Below, in pieces: positions 27,501 to 35,577 of a stretch of 64,000 bases of DNA. Where the stretch lies: NCBI GenBank assembly GCA_021849805.1, contig JAJZSL010000006.1, positions 26,555 through 90,554 on the forward strand, read 5' to 3'. The number at the start of each line of letters is the position of its first letter. Positions within the stretch are counted from its first letter, which is position 1. A program made the position numbers and the translations under genes. The notes beneath the pieces are model-generated. The model ran no database searches. It was not told where the DNA came from and worked only from the letters and a program-made list of their open reading frames with translations. Source of the stretch: a bacterium (lineage in GTDB: Bacteria > Verrucomicrobiota > Verrucomicrobiia > Chthoniobacterales > UBA6821).

Positions 27501-29235
27501 AACAGTATCGATTATTATTTTGACTTTCTTTTTGAGATGAATTTTTACCCTTAGCTATAGTTGCAATACTCTCTTGACTATGTTCGATCCAACCAGCAAA
27601 GGAATTATTAACACTTGTGGAAACAATATTTTGAATTTTCTGTTCCATACTAAAATAGCGTTCATAATCTGATTGGTTTAATAAACCTGGTTGTACTGCT
27701 TCTAGAGAAAGATATATAAATTTCTGTCTTTCTAAAAATTCTGTGAATTCCTTAACATTGCCGGAGATAGTATAAAGCGCTCTAAATAAGAGATAACCTA
27801 TTTCTAATGGTTCAGTTAAAATCCACTCCCTATCAATAAACACAGGGAGACCATGTTTGTTAATAATAATGTTCTGTGGAATCGCGTCAAAAAAAGATCC
27901 TGGGATTTTAATGTAGGGAGAAAGTTCATCAATTTGTACTTTTTCTGCTTTAAGTAAGCTTGAAAGAACAAAAAGATATTTTTTAATGAAATTAGCAATA
28001 TCAACGAAGTTTTTTTCTTTCCTAGCTAAAATTTTTATTAGTTCAAAAGAAAGAGGTTCTCCTAAGGTATATCTTGTACTTTCAGGAAGTATAAATTTTA
28101 TGAAGGGATTCTCCTCTTCTGAAATGACCTTGCTAGGCTCCTCTTTTTCATACTCAACAAAGATATCTTTATCAGTAGCACATTTGAATAGCGTAGCTTT
28201 GCAATATTTTTGTGCTCTTCCTGTAGTATAATGATAAGCTAAAATCGACTCATCAAGAAAGCTCCCTCTAGTAGGAGAAGCAACAACTAAAAAAGAATTA
28301 GAAAGTTCTAAACCTAATTGGTTTTTGATAATTTCAGGCCATGCAAGCTCCAGTGAAAAGTTTGTATCAAAAAATAATTGAGGATCATTTTTTACACTTT
28401 GCCAAGCAAAAGCAGAAGCATCAAAATTTTCGTTGATCATCCCCTCTTGGGTAATTATAGAAATAGGAAATTTGTAATCTGGAAGAGGTATTAACCACTG
28501 CTGATGAGCGAAGCCCGCATCATCAAACATTTTTTTCAGAGTAACATATCCGAAGGTTTCCGGTTGATTTTTTTTATATCGCCCTTCAATACCAACCATC
28601 TTTTCCCCAAGGTGGTCTTCGGGAGCGCCTGCAAAGTATTTCAACCCAAGCTGATTTTCTATAGCAATAATTATTTTCCCATGGGGCTTTAGCAGTGACC
28701 TTGCATGTTGTAACATGGCAAGAGGTCGATTTTCTCCTTCCATAAAAAGGTTGGCGTACTCTAAAACACCAATTAGCGTGATAATATCAAAAAGATGGAA
28801 AGAAGGTAGCTGACTGAATTTCTCTGCTAAAAGAGTGACATTTTCTAAATCTCGAGTTCGAGATCTTGTAATATTGGCTCTTCTGAGACTTCCTTCTAGC
28901 GCCAGTACATTGGCTCTGCATTCTCCTAAGTAGCGTGTTATTGCACCACATCCAGCACCCACTTCTAACACATCAGCTCCTTCTAAGAGATGTTTGAAGG
29001 GGCGTAAAACGTTTGTGCGTATTTTACTTAAATGATAAAGAGAAGGCCAATCATTACAGCTTTGTAATAATTCTTGAGAATGTAGAGAAACATCTTCACT
29101 TTGTGCTATGATTGATTCTATGCGTTGCTCTACATCCTCTCCATCGCTATAGTTAATACTCTCATAACACGGCAATGACCATACTTTTACTTCCTTGTTA
29201 AAAAAATAACCTGCTTTTTCTAAAAGATTGATCAT
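24529..29235 (-). CDS. Giant fusion: methyltransferase + repeat units + GT4 + RgpF-like domain
   Basis: A 1568-residue cytoplasmic multidomain enzyme. Order seen: SAM-dependent methyltransferase (VLEVGAGCGAITRYLGE at about 88-104); a middle domain with GLPVFIDREW near 470; a basic coiled-coil-like stretch near 590-640; four tandem 35-residue repeats at about 655-815 (NEDWYLNCYPD, DTKFFLEKYPE, DVHWYTEKNPG, IPNWYLEKYPD, each followed by PFxHYxxxGWxEGR-like text); a GT4 domain with FLSSRLDPLPLVALDAL; and an RgpF-type domain with NCGRNFGPLLTGF, IGHIHTKKS, FPIGSMFWARTDAL, LAHDGSMLHAIERL. Its C-terminal half matches the 800-aa protein at 16958. The ATG overlaps the wzt stop (TAATG), indicating coupled translation. 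It probably makes and methylates part of a rhamnose-rich chain; chain-terminal methylation next to an ABC exporter is known for O-antigen length control. Confidence 0.85.
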   Translation of the reverse strand: MINLLEKAGYFFNKEVKVWSLPCYESINYSDGEDVEQRIESIIAQSEDVSLHSQELLQSCNDWPSLYHLSKIRTNVLRPFKHLLEGADVLEVGAGCGAITRYLGECRANVLALEGSLRRANITRSRTRDLENVTLLAEKFSQLPSFHLFDIITLIGVLEYANLFMEGENRPLAMLQHARSLLKPHGKIIIAIENQLGLKYFAGAPEDHLGEKMVGIEGRYKKNQPETFGYVTLKKMFDDAGFAHQQWLIPLPDYKFPISIITQEGMINENFDASAFAWQSVKNDPQLFFDTNFSLELAWPEIIKNQLGLELSNSFLVVASPTRGSFLDESILAYHYTTGRAQKYCKATLFKCATDKDIFVEYEKEEPSKVISEEENPFIKFILPESTRYTLGEPLSFELIKILARKEKNFVDIANFIKKYLFVLSSLLKAEKVQIDELSPYIKIPGSFFDAIPQNIIINKHGLPVFIDREWILTEPLEIGYLLFRALYTISGNVKEFTEFLERQKFIYLSLEAVQPGLLNQSDYERYFSMEQKIQNIVSTSVNNSFAGWIEHSQESIATIAKGKNSSQKESQNNNRYCLDHEKTLSKNEFIVAERDMQLKKQEVRIKNRKWNTVLTRLKESRFINKIISNLKPSFYKNLPPKKITSKVFIQPPIFNEDWYLNCYPDILGSEMTPFIHYMTHGWKECRNPHWLFDTKFFLEKYPEIHKEKREPFTYYCTEGWKRKMQPHPTFDVHWYTEKNPGALDQNPLIHYVTVGWIEGQSPNPLFIPNWYLEKYPDLPKDYNPFYHYLNFGKAEGRLPNPFDKPLYKVERKRLDLSSELFNQVQQYGKEKIDPFLQSFHEDKETILLVSHEASRTGAPVLVYNLATSLKEKYNIIILSLEGGCLLDDFQTVCNLLIGPLTPQEKNDTFLYFLFNEINQKSKIKYAIVNSIVSSSVLLPLFENSIVILHLIHEFSSYTRPQGLFLNSAFLSEKQIYSVDIVRENAVKDAPQLSSVSSITLPQGICRVPNLGDDSEKINIKNLLKEKGWTEDEIVILGVGTVSLRKGVDLFISCAKRVLELGPKKNFRFIWIGEGFNPQLDGIYSVYLADQIERSNLKDIVSIIEPIKNIDSAYLLSDIVFLSSRLDPLPLVALDALNHQKPLICFESATGVTEYLLKDPDAVFGIVPYLNVETAAQKIYQLIEDEGLRVKIGRAGKKIAALTFNFQKYVEQIDQIALKCVKDKKQELEDEIILRRTNLFNMDFMIAPHAHLPCVDIVKWYIKNQKMRFQLRKPFPGFHSEIYAEYHELKGRNALAHYISNGFPSGPWKIKILNKNQSKSLTKISLDTALHIHLYYPEMASEILHRLRGINYKMDLLISVASQEASVEANEVFSKYENGMILIKEFPNCGRNFGPLLTGFKRIILEKYQVIGHIHTKKSVDMGEKGIMDSSLWTHFLYSNLLGGCYNMANTILQEFQNNSQLGLVFPDDPNIVAWGDNKPFAKELMRKMKMNFSWLPEHLNFPIGSMFWARTDALRPLFDLNLNWDDYPQEPLAHDGSMLHAIERLLPLIVEHTHYQSASTYLEGVIR

Positions 29236-30599
29236 TAATTTATTTTTCCTATAGCCATTTTTAAATCTAAATCTGCTAAACCTAAAAAGGAATTTTTAGT
29301 AGTTATTTGAAAATGGATAGCGTCATAACGTCGGTCATGTGGAATAATTTCATTGCCATTTCTTGTAGCGACACCTAAAGAAATAAAATAGTCACCTGGA
29401 CTAAGCCTCCCTATAAAGCAGGCATTTATTTGTAAAAGAGAATCTTTTGCAGCCACACTAACCGTGTCATTAATATTTAGTAATTCAGAATTGGTACCAT
29501 AGAGAGTAATGCCTTCTTTAGTCTTAATATTAATACCAATAATAGGTCGATGTAATAGCATGTTAAATTTTATGGAAGCAAGTAACTTAATCTCTTTGCC
29601 ACTTTCTATTAATGACGGATAGTGTTTGCCATCTACTTCTAATAAGTAGTCTAAGATCACTGCTGCCTGATCACCCCATCGGTATTCATACTTATTATAG
29701 CCGTGTCGCGTAGAAAAAACATCCTCACATTGACTCAATAGAAACGACGTTTTCAAAATGGGTTCAGAACAACTTGATGTTGCAGAGACTGTATCAGGAG
29801 TGATGGTTTTTTCTTTCTTCCCAAAAATGAGATCCATATAGCAGTGCACAACATGCTTTGGTGCACCAACAGCTCGCTGCTCTCCTTGATCAAGAAGTAT
29901 TGCAGAAGAACAATGCTTGATCACATCTTCACTAGAATGAGTTACTAAAAGAATACTTGTTCCTCGTTTTTGAAGCTGTCTTAATCGTTCAAAACATTGT
30001 GCCTGAAATTTAGCATCTCCAACAGCTAAAGCCTCATCTACAATAAGTACATCAGGATCCACCATGGATTGAACTGCAAATGCCAACCTTACCACCATAC
30101 CACTTGAGTAGGTCTTCACTGGTTGGGTGATAAAGTCACCAATGTCGGCAAAGGCTACGATTTTTGCAAAGCGAGCATCTGTTTCTTCGCGTGTGAGGCC
30201 GAGAATGGAGGCATTGAGATAGACATTTTCATGACCAGTAAATTCTGGATTAAAGCCACTACCGAGTTCGAGTAAAGCTGCCACACGTCCGTTGACAGTG
30301 ACGGAGCCATTGGTGGGTTGTAGTGTTCCAGCAATAATTTGAAGCAGGGTTGACTTTCCAGAACCATTGCGGCCAATAATGCCAATTGATTCTCCTTTTT
30401 TTACCTCAAAGGAAATATCATTTAACGCATAAAATTCGCTGCAGAGTCCTTGTAATTTTGCGTCGATTTTCTTACGTAGCGGAGGAAATAACTCTCCCAC
30501 TAGATTCAAACCAGGGTGCTTCAGACGTGCCGCTGGATCACGCCAGATCGTATAAGATTTAGAAACGTTTTGAACAGAGATAGCAAGGTCAGAAGACAT
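29235..30599 (-). CDS. wzt: O-antigen/polysaccharide ABC exporter, ATPase subunit with C-terminal extension
   Basis: ATP-binding subunit of an ABC-2 polysaccharide exporter. Residues 1-260 form the nucleotide-binding domain: Walker A IIGRNGSGKSTLLQ, signature YSSGMVVRLAFA, Walker B DVLIVDEALAVGD. The remaining 190 residues are a beta-rich extension of the Wzt C-terminal type (for example PIIGINIKTKEGITLYGTNS), which in known systems recognises the modified non-reducing end of the O-antigen. At 454 residues it is a full-length Wzt rather than a short TagH-like subunit. It is separated from wzm by an unusual 353-base gap and overlaps the downstream giant gene by one base. Confidence 0.92.
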   Translation of the reverse strand: MSSDLAISVQNVSKSYTIWRDPAARLKHPGLNLVGELFPPLRKKIDAKLQGLCSEFYALNDISFEVKKGESIGIIGRNGSGKSTLLQIIAGTLQPTNGSVTVNGRVAALLELGSGFNPEFTGHENVYLNASILGLTREETDARFAKIVAFADIGDFITQPVKTYSSGMVVRLAFAVQSMVDPDVLIVDEALAVGDAKFQAQCFERLRQLQKRGTSILLVTHSSEDVIKHCSSAILLDQGEQRAVGAPKHVVHCYMDLIFGKKEKTITPDTVSATSSCSEPILKTSFLLSQCEDVFSTRHGYNKYEYRWGDQAAVILDYLLEVDGKHYPSLIESGKEIKLLASIKFNMLLHRPIIGINIKTKEGITLYGTNSELLNINDTVSVAAKDSLLQINACFIGRLSPGDYFISLGVATRNGNEIIPHDRRYDAIHFQITTKNSFLGLADLDLKMAIGKIN

Positions 30600-30952
30600 T
30601 CTTTACTGTGTAGCAGTTGAAGTGACAAGTTGAAGAATCGAAAATGACAGGAATGAAAATAAGAGAGAGATGGGAATAAAAAACCTAGAACTGAGGATCA
30701 TAAATTTCTTTCAGGCTGAATTTGCAATGCTCACATTGAGAAAGGTGTTTTTTGATAATTAAAACCTGCTCTATTCGCTTTTCTCCAATAGAATTCTATG
30801 GTTTTTGACATAATAAATCTTTCATCAATTGTTTTCCTATTGGGCCATATTGTTGAGGATGTTTTCGTTCTTTTTGATTAGTTCTTCATCTAGTCAAATT
30901 GTAATAATTTTCATAACTATTTGATAATATCGAGAATAGTTCTTCCCTTTGC
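30600..30952 (-). other. 353-base gap between wzm and wzt; no intact gene, possible decayed fragment
   Basis: In most ABC exporter operons these two genes touch. Here 353 A+T-rich bases separate them. On the - strand positions 30795-30685 keep an open stretch of 36 codons ending VLIIKKHLSQCEHCKFSL and 10 more residues before a stop, reminiscent of the HLxxCxxC pattern of zf-HC2 zinc fingers, but without a convincing start. It may be a gene remnant, or the gap may simply hold a promoter for wzt. No RNA gene is recognised. Confidence 0.3.
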
Positions 30953-31804
30953 TTATAGTACATCTGCAAATGCTGGCTTCATTTTCATAAAAAGAGCATA
31001 GCCTGAGGTTGCCACAATGATGCTAATAATCAGTTGCATCATGTACATGACCATGTTCGGCCATTCACCAAAAACGAGTGCATTACGTGCCATGGAGATA
31101 AGGACGGCCGCTGGATTTAATATCATCATCCAACGCCATGCTGAAGGAATGGCAGTAATAGAAAAAAAAATAGCGCTCATAAACATCAAAATTGTAATCA
31201 AAGCAGGAATCATCGCGCTAATATCGCGCAAGAAAACACCCAGAGCCGAGAGAACCCAAGCAATACCGAGCGTATAAAAAAGAATGGGAATAAAAATTAA
31301 AAAAAGACTTGTTGCTGAAAGTGCTATGGCTCCTTGAGAAATTACGAGCAAAATTAATAGTGGAATAAACCCAATAGCAGTATGCACCAGGGTTGAGGAG
31401 ATCATTGCTATGGGTAAAATTTCTAAGGGAAAAATAACTTTCGTCACGAAGTTAGCATTTCCTACAATCAGCCCAGGTGCTACTAGCATCGATCCTGCAA
31501 TAACATCCCAGAGAAGCAGACCACAAAAGAGACCCAAAGCAAATTGGACTTTTGTTTCTTCTGGATGACCGTAGCTTCCTCTAAAAATAAACCCAAAGAC
31601 AATCGTGTAAACCAGAAGCATCAAGAGGGGTGTCATAAAAGACCAAAAGAGCCCTAGCAACGTTCCTCGATAACGGCGCTCAACTTCTCTTTTCGTAAAT
31701 TGCCATAGAAGTGATTTGTAAGAGGCAAGGTGTCGTAGAATTTTCCAGGGAAGCAAGAGCTCTCTCCAGGATGATCGATTAGAAGAAATATAACTGACGG
31801 TCAT
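30953..31804 (-). CDS. wzm: O-antigen/polysaccharide ABC exporter, permease subunit
   Basis: Inner-membrane ABC-2 permease that pairs with Wzt to move the lipid-linked glycan to the periplasm. The 283-residue product has the N-terminal amphipathic stretch with KREVERRYRGTLLGLFWSF, the defining motif of the Wzm/TagG/KpsM family, followed by six predicted membrane helices. Start ATG 31804, 40 bases after rfbC. Its partner lies downstream across the 353-base gap. Confidence 0.93.
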   Translation of the reverse strand: MTVSYISSNRSSWRELLLPWKILRHLASYKSLLWQFTKREVERRYRGTLLGLFWSFMTPLLMLLVYTIVFGFIFRGSYGHPEETKVQFALGLFCGLLLWDVIAGSMLVAPGLIVGNANFVTKVIFPLEILPIAMISSTLVHTAIGFIPLLILLVISQGAIALSATSLFLIFIPILFYTLGIAWVLSALGVFLRDISAMIPALITILMFMSAIFFSITAIPSAWRWMMILNPAAVLISMARNALVFGEWPNMVMYMMQLIISIIVATSGYALFMKMKPAFADVL

Positions 31805-31844
31805 GATATCAGGCTAATAGCAAGAGTGGTTTTTCTTGTTGATA

Positions 31845-32453
31845 TTACTTTTTGTGCAAAGAAGTGATATTCCCTCCATCGGAACATACTTCCATCTTTT
31901 CCATTGTTATTTTCTGAACTATTGCCTCTTCAAAAGTGATGCCTTTTTTATCTTTTTCAGAAAGTTGTACTGCATACCCTTGTGGCCACGTGACACTGAG
32001 TGTAGGATCATTCCAGCGAATCGTTCGTTCATACTCTGGAGCGTAGTAATCGGTAGTTTTATAGAGCACATCGGCGCTCTGGCTCAAAACTAGGAATCCA
32101 TGAGCAAAACCAGAAGGAATCCAAAGTTGATAACGATTTTCTTCTGAGAGTTCAAACCCCTCCCATTTTCCAAAAGTTGAAGATCCCAGGCGTAAATCGA
32201 GTACCACATCAAAAATTTTTCCGCATATGACACGTACCAACTTTCCTTGCGGCTTTTCTACTTGATAATGAAGGCCTCGGAGGACTCCTTGTACTGAATG
32301 ACTATGATTGTCTTGGACAAAGGAAGAGACAATGCCCGTTTTTTGTGAAAAGAGATTCTTATTAAAGCTCTCAAAAAAGAATCCTCGTTCATCACGAAAA
32401 ATTTTGGGCTCGATGAGAAAGAGACCAGAAATGGTCGTCGTAATGATCTTCAT
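31845..32453 (-). CDS. rfbC: dTDP-4-dehydrorhamnose 3,5-epimerase
   Basis: Cupin-fold enzyme that epimerises C3 and C5 of dTDP-4-dehydro-6-deoxyglucose on the way to dTDP-L-rhamnose. The 202 residues include PKIFRDERGFFFESFN, the catalytic-His region FVQDNHSHSVQGVLRGLHYQ, and WIPSGFAHGFLVLSQSADV. The C terminus (after about residue 175) runs slightly longer than in many homologues. It starts 4 bases after the rfbA stop, so the two are certainly one transcript. Confidence 0.95.
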   Translation of the reverse strand: MKIITTTISGLFLIEPKIFRDERGFFFESFNKNLFSQKTGIVSSFVQDNHSHSVQGVLRGLHYQVEKPQGKLVRVICGKIFDVVLDLRLGSSTFGKWEGFELSEENRYQLWIPSGFAHGFLVLSQSADVLYKTTDYYAPEYERTIRWNDPTLSVTWPQGYAVQLSEKDKKGITFEEAIVQKITMEKMEVCSDGGNITSLHKK

Positions 32454-32457
32454 ATTA

Positions 32458-33378
32458 CTAGATTTTTTCTTGGAGTAATTGTTTCAAATATTTCCCATAT
32501 CCGTTTTTGAGTAGTGGCTCTACTAATTTCTCCAATTGCTCTGACGTGATAAATCCACTGCGGTAAGCGATTTCTTCAGGACAAGCAACTTTGAGACCTT
32601 GCCGATGTTCAATCGTTTCAATAAAGTTACTTGCTTCCATTAAGCTATCATGAGTTCCTGTATCTAACCAAGTGTAACCACGCCCCATGATTTGCACGTG
32701 GAGTTTTTCCTGCTGGAGATAGAGTCGATTTAAATCGGTAATTTCGAATTCACCACGTACTGAAGGATGAAGCTGCTTGGCCATTTCAACAACATGTTGA
32801 TCATAAAAATAGAGTCCTGTTACCGCGTAGCTGCTTTGAGGATGAAGTGGTTTTTCTTCAAGAGAAACCGCTCTCCCTTGAGCATCCATCTCTATGACGC
32901 CATACCTTTCCGGATCGTTGACATGATACGCAAAAACAGTTGCTCCCTCTTCCTTCTCATTGGCATGATCTAGAAGCTGCGAAAAATCATGTCCATAAAA
33001 AATATTGTCGCCCAAAATTAATACAGAGGGATGATTTGCTATAAAACTTTCTCCAATTAAAAAAGCTTGAGCAAGCCCTTGAGGAGCGGGTTGAATAGCG
33101 TACTGAAAATTTACTCCCCACTCACTTCCATCTCCAAGGAGGTGTTGAAAATGAGGAAGATCATGAGGTGTTGAAATGATAAGTATGTCGCGTATTCCAG
33201 CAAGCATCAACGTGCTCAGCGGATAGTAAATCATCGGCTTATCATAAACTGGGAGTAGCTGCTTGGAGATAACTTTAGTTACAGGATAAAGTCGGGTTCC
33301 CGATCCGCCTGCTAAGATGATTCCGCGACGATGATGATGGATCGCCTTACAGGAAACGGATATTGTTCCTCTCTTCAT
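32458..33378 (-). CDS. rfbA: Glucose-1-phosphate thymidylyltransferase
   Basis: First enzyme of the dTDP-rhamnose pathway, making dTDP-glucose from glucose-1-phosphate and dTTP. The nucleotidyltransferase signature [20 protein letters not shown] is complete, followed by [30 protein letters not shown] and [10 protein letters not shown]. The frame is open upstream to 33438, but ATG 33378 is preferred because it avoids a 49-base overlap with galE and still leaves 16 residues before the catalytic motif. Size then matches RmlA of about 290-305 residues. Confidence 0.95.
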   Translation of the reverse strand: MKRGTISVSCKAIHHHRRGIILAGGSGTRLYPVTKVISKQLLPVYDKPMIYYPLSTLMLAGIRDILIISTPHDLPHFQHLLGDGSEWGVNFQYAIQPAPQGLAQAFLIGESFIANHPSVLILGDNIFYGHDFSQLLDHANEKEEGATVFAYHVNDPERYGVIEMDAQGRAVSLEEKPLHPQSSYAVTGLYFYDQHVVEMAKQLHPSVRGEFEITDLNRLYLQQEKLHVQIMGRGYTWLDTGTHDSLMEASNFIETIEHRQGLKVACPEEIAYRSGFITSEQLEKLVEPLLKNGYGKYLKQLLQEKI

Positions 33379-33389
33379 ATTAAAATTTT

Positions 33390-34418
33390 TTATTTCCTTT
33401 GGACCTTCAAAGAGTCTAAATGACATTGCCAATGCCAACTATGAGCACACATCATTTCTAAATTGTAAGTAGCAGACCAACCGAGTTGTTGCTGGGCAGC
33501 TGTTGGATCAGCCCAAGAAGCAGCAACATCTCCTGGTCGCCGTTGGATAACTTCGTAAGGAATATTCTGCCCACTCGCCTGCTCAAAAGCGTCAATAACC
33601 TCTAGTACAGAAGAACCACGGCCTCTACCTAAGTTAAATGTCCAGCATCCCTCTCTTTGCTCGGTTTTTTGAAGAGCAAGAACATGCCCTTGAGCTAGAT
33701 CCATAACATGAATATAGTCTCGTACAGCCGTTCCATCAGCTGTTGGATAATCATTCCCAAAGATAAAAAGTTTTTTGCGTATACCAGCAGCAACTTGCAT
33801 GAGATAGGGAAGGAGATTATTAGGCGTACCAGTAGGAGTCTCTCCAATGAAACCACTAGGATGAGCTCCAATAGGATTAAAATAACGGAGAGAAAGGACA
33901 CTTTGGAGAGTGTTAGCGTGATAGAGGTCATTGATGATTTTCTCTATCATAAGTTTTGATCGCCCGTAGGGGTTGATAGGATCAAGAAGTGCTTGTTCTT
34001 GAAAGGGTGGTATAGTCTTCTCTCCATAGACAGCAGCTGAAGAGGAAAAAACTAATCTTGAAACTCCTGCTTGTTTCATTGCTTTCAATAAAACGAGTGA
34101 CCCTGTAACATTAATGTCGTAATAATCAAGAGGCTTAGCAACTGATTCTCCAACAGCTTTCACTCCCGCCAAATGAATAACAGCATAACAAGGGTACGTT
34201 TGGAAAATTTCCTTTAAGGTTGCTAAATCACGAATATCACCTCGTAAAACAAGAAGTGATGGCCCAATCAGCTGGGTCAATCTCTCTATTACGGAAGGAT
34301 CGCTATTGCTGAAGTTATCAAAGAGAAGAGGTCGATATCCTGCTTGCGCAAGAGCAACACAAGTATGTGATCCAATATAACCAGCCCCTCCAGTAACAAG
34401 AATAATTTTTTGTTGCAC
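33390..34418 (-). CDS. galE: UDP-glucose 4-epimerase
   Basis: Interconverts UDP-glucose and UDP-galactose. The 342-residue extended SDR shows [15 protein letters not shown] at the N terminus, FSSSAAVYG, the YGRSKLMIE catalytic Yxxx[13 protein letters not shown], and the [14 protein letters not shown] stretch typical of GalE. It begins with GTG 34418 and is the first gene of the polysaccharide transcription unit. The last 15 residues (HSWHWQC...) are unusual but do not affect the fold. It probably supplies UDP-galactose for the glycan. Confidence 0.93.
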   Translation of the reverse strand: MQQKIILVTGGAGYIGSHTCVALAQAGYRPLLFDNFSNSDPSVIERLTQLIGPSLLVLRGDIRDLATLKEIFQTYPCYAVIHLAGVKAVGESVAKPLDYYDINVTGSLVLLKAMKQAGVSRLVFSSSAAVYGEKTIPPFQEQALLDPINPYGRSKLMIEKIINDLYHANTLQSVLSLRYFNPIGAHPSGFIGETPTGTPNNLLPYLMQVAAGIRKKLFIFGNDYPTADGTAVRDYIHVMDLAQGHVLALQKTEQREGCWTFNLGRGRGSSVLEVIDAFEQASGQNIPYEVIQRRPGDVAASWADPTAAQQQLGWSATYNLEMMCAHSWHWQCHLDSLKVQRK

Positions 34419-34644
34419 TATAAAAACGATCAGAAAGAAAGAAAAAGCCTGCTATGAGCCGTTGAACTTTAATCATTCCTCGAATTTTAATAAAGAATCA
34501 TTTTTCTTGCAGAAGGCAAGCGAGATTTGAGATCCATGTTTTTATTACTATGCCAAGGAAGGAGCAACCTCTTTTGCTCTTCTTATAGAACAACTCTTTT
34601 CTTTCTATGAAAATTAGAAGAAGTATAAATTGCATCTTCTAATT

Positions 34645-35232
34645 ATGGACTCTTACTTTGCTTCCTTTCTCTTAGCATTAGTAGTCCATGTTCTCTTTTT
34701 TATTTCATGGAATTCCATAAAGGAAAAACCTCGGTATGGTATTCATCAAGGACTCTCTAGTTTAGAGATTATTGTTGCAGAGAAAATCCAAAAGGAAGAA
34801 GAGAATCCTCTTTTTAAAGAAAAAAAATTCCTTCAGCATCAACAAGGAGAAATCTTTCAACAACCAAAAGGCTCACTCTCTTTACAAAAAGAACACACTC
34901 TCTCCTCCTCGAAGAATTTTCTCTCAACTGTCTCCTCAGCTTCTTCTGGAGCTCTAGAAGCTACTCCGAGCTATCTTAAAAATCCACAGCCACTCTACCC
35001 GCACGAGGAGAGAGAAGCGGGACATCAAGGTGTTGTTCTTCTACATGCTACGCTCAATGCCCAAGGAAGAATCGTTCATTTAGAAGTTATACATTCTTCA
35101 GGCTACCCAAAATTAGACCAACAAGCTGCATTAACAGTAGGAAAAAGCTGGCTGTTTCGTCCAGCGTATCAACACGGCCATGCTGTTTGCTCAGAAATAT
35201 TGATTCCCATCCACTTTTCTCTCCAAGATTAA
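34645..35232 (+). CDS. TonB-family energy-transducer-like protein
   Basis: Probable periplasm-spanning protein of about 195 residues. An N-terminal membrane anchor (FASFLLALVVHVLFFISW) is followed by a charged linker of about 90 residues and a C-terminal TonB domain (about 115-195): PLYPHEEREAGHQGVVLLH, then IVHLEVIHSSGYPKLDQQA and WLFRPAYQHGH, matching the family pattern YP..AR..G.EG.V.V...I..SG...LD.AA...V..W.F.PA. The frame is open from a TTG at 34630, but ATG 34645 is the natural start. No ExbB/ExbD or outer-membrane receptor genes are near. It ends 11 bases from the convergent micro-gene. Confidence 0.8.
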   Translation: MDSYFASFLLALVVHVLFFISWNSIKEKPRYGIHQGLSSLEIIVAEKIQKEEENPLFKEKKFLQHQQGEIFQQPKGSLSLQKEHTLSSSKNFLSTVSSASSGALEATPSYLKNPQPLYPHEEREAGHQGVVLLHATLNAQGRIVHLEVIHSSGYPKLDQQAALTVGKSWLFRPAYQHGHAVCSEILIPIHFSLQD

Positions 35233-35243
35233 GATTTTTAAAA

Positions 35244-35348
35244 TTAAGATTTGTAACGCAAACGTTTTTTGTGACGATTGAGTTTCATCCGTTTCCGGCG
35301 TTTGTGTTTAGCAATTTTTGCTTTTCTTTTCTTTTTAATTGATCCCAT
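35244..35348 (-). CDS. 34-residue basic micro-protein, COX24/AURKAIP1 (mS38)-like
   Basis: A very small gene starting ATG 35348 and ending TAA at 35244. The product begins MGSIKKKRKAKIAKHKRRKR and continues MKLNRHKKRLRYKS; more than half of the residues are Lys or Arg. This matches the bacterial AURKAIP1/COX24-domain micro-proteins (KKRRxKMxKHKxRKxxKxxRxxRR), related to mitochondrial ribosomal protein mS38 and presumably a small-subunit ribosomal component. Such genes are easily missed by annotation. It is convergent with the TonB-like gene, and a decayed MITE copy lies 46 bases upstream of its start. Confidence 0.85.
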   Translation of the reverse strand: MGSIKKKRKAKIAKHKRRKRMKLNRHKKRLRYKS

Positions 35349-35394
35349 TGAATTGTTCTATTTTCAGATGTTAGAGCGAGAGTTCTCATTTATA

Positions 35395-35512
35395 GTCAAA
35401 TTACTTCAAAGTTACAAGAGAGAACGCAGAGATTTCTAGAAAGAACAAGGCTAAAGATAAAATGCTATTCTCAAGAACAAATCTCATGTCTGCTATTTTA
35501 AACTCATTTGAC
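35395..35512 (-). mobile_element. Decayed third copy of the MITE-like element
   Basis: Positions 35395-35458 match the reverse complement of the right half of the 14765-14922 element at 48 of 64 positions without gaps, including the 12-base end GTCAAATTACTT. The other half has drifted and needs gaps, but the stretch closes with ATTTGAC at 35506-35512, the expected end of an inverted repeat. It lies between the divergent micro-gene and the secreted-protein gene and may now supply their promoters. Confidence 0.6.
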
Positions 35513-35577
35513 GAAAGAATCTACAAGGAGAAGTATTCTCTTCTAGCACATAGCTCTCTTAGAGTGATTCAAAAAAA

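Noticed and set aside
30893..30950. GTCAAATT followed by A/T-rich sequence, as a possible fourth MITE end
   Set aside because: Only 8 bases match the inverted-repeat tip and the following bases do not align with any part of the element.
33379..33438. Longer N terminus of rfbA
   Set aside because: It would overlap galE by 49 bases and adds residues not found in the RmlA family.
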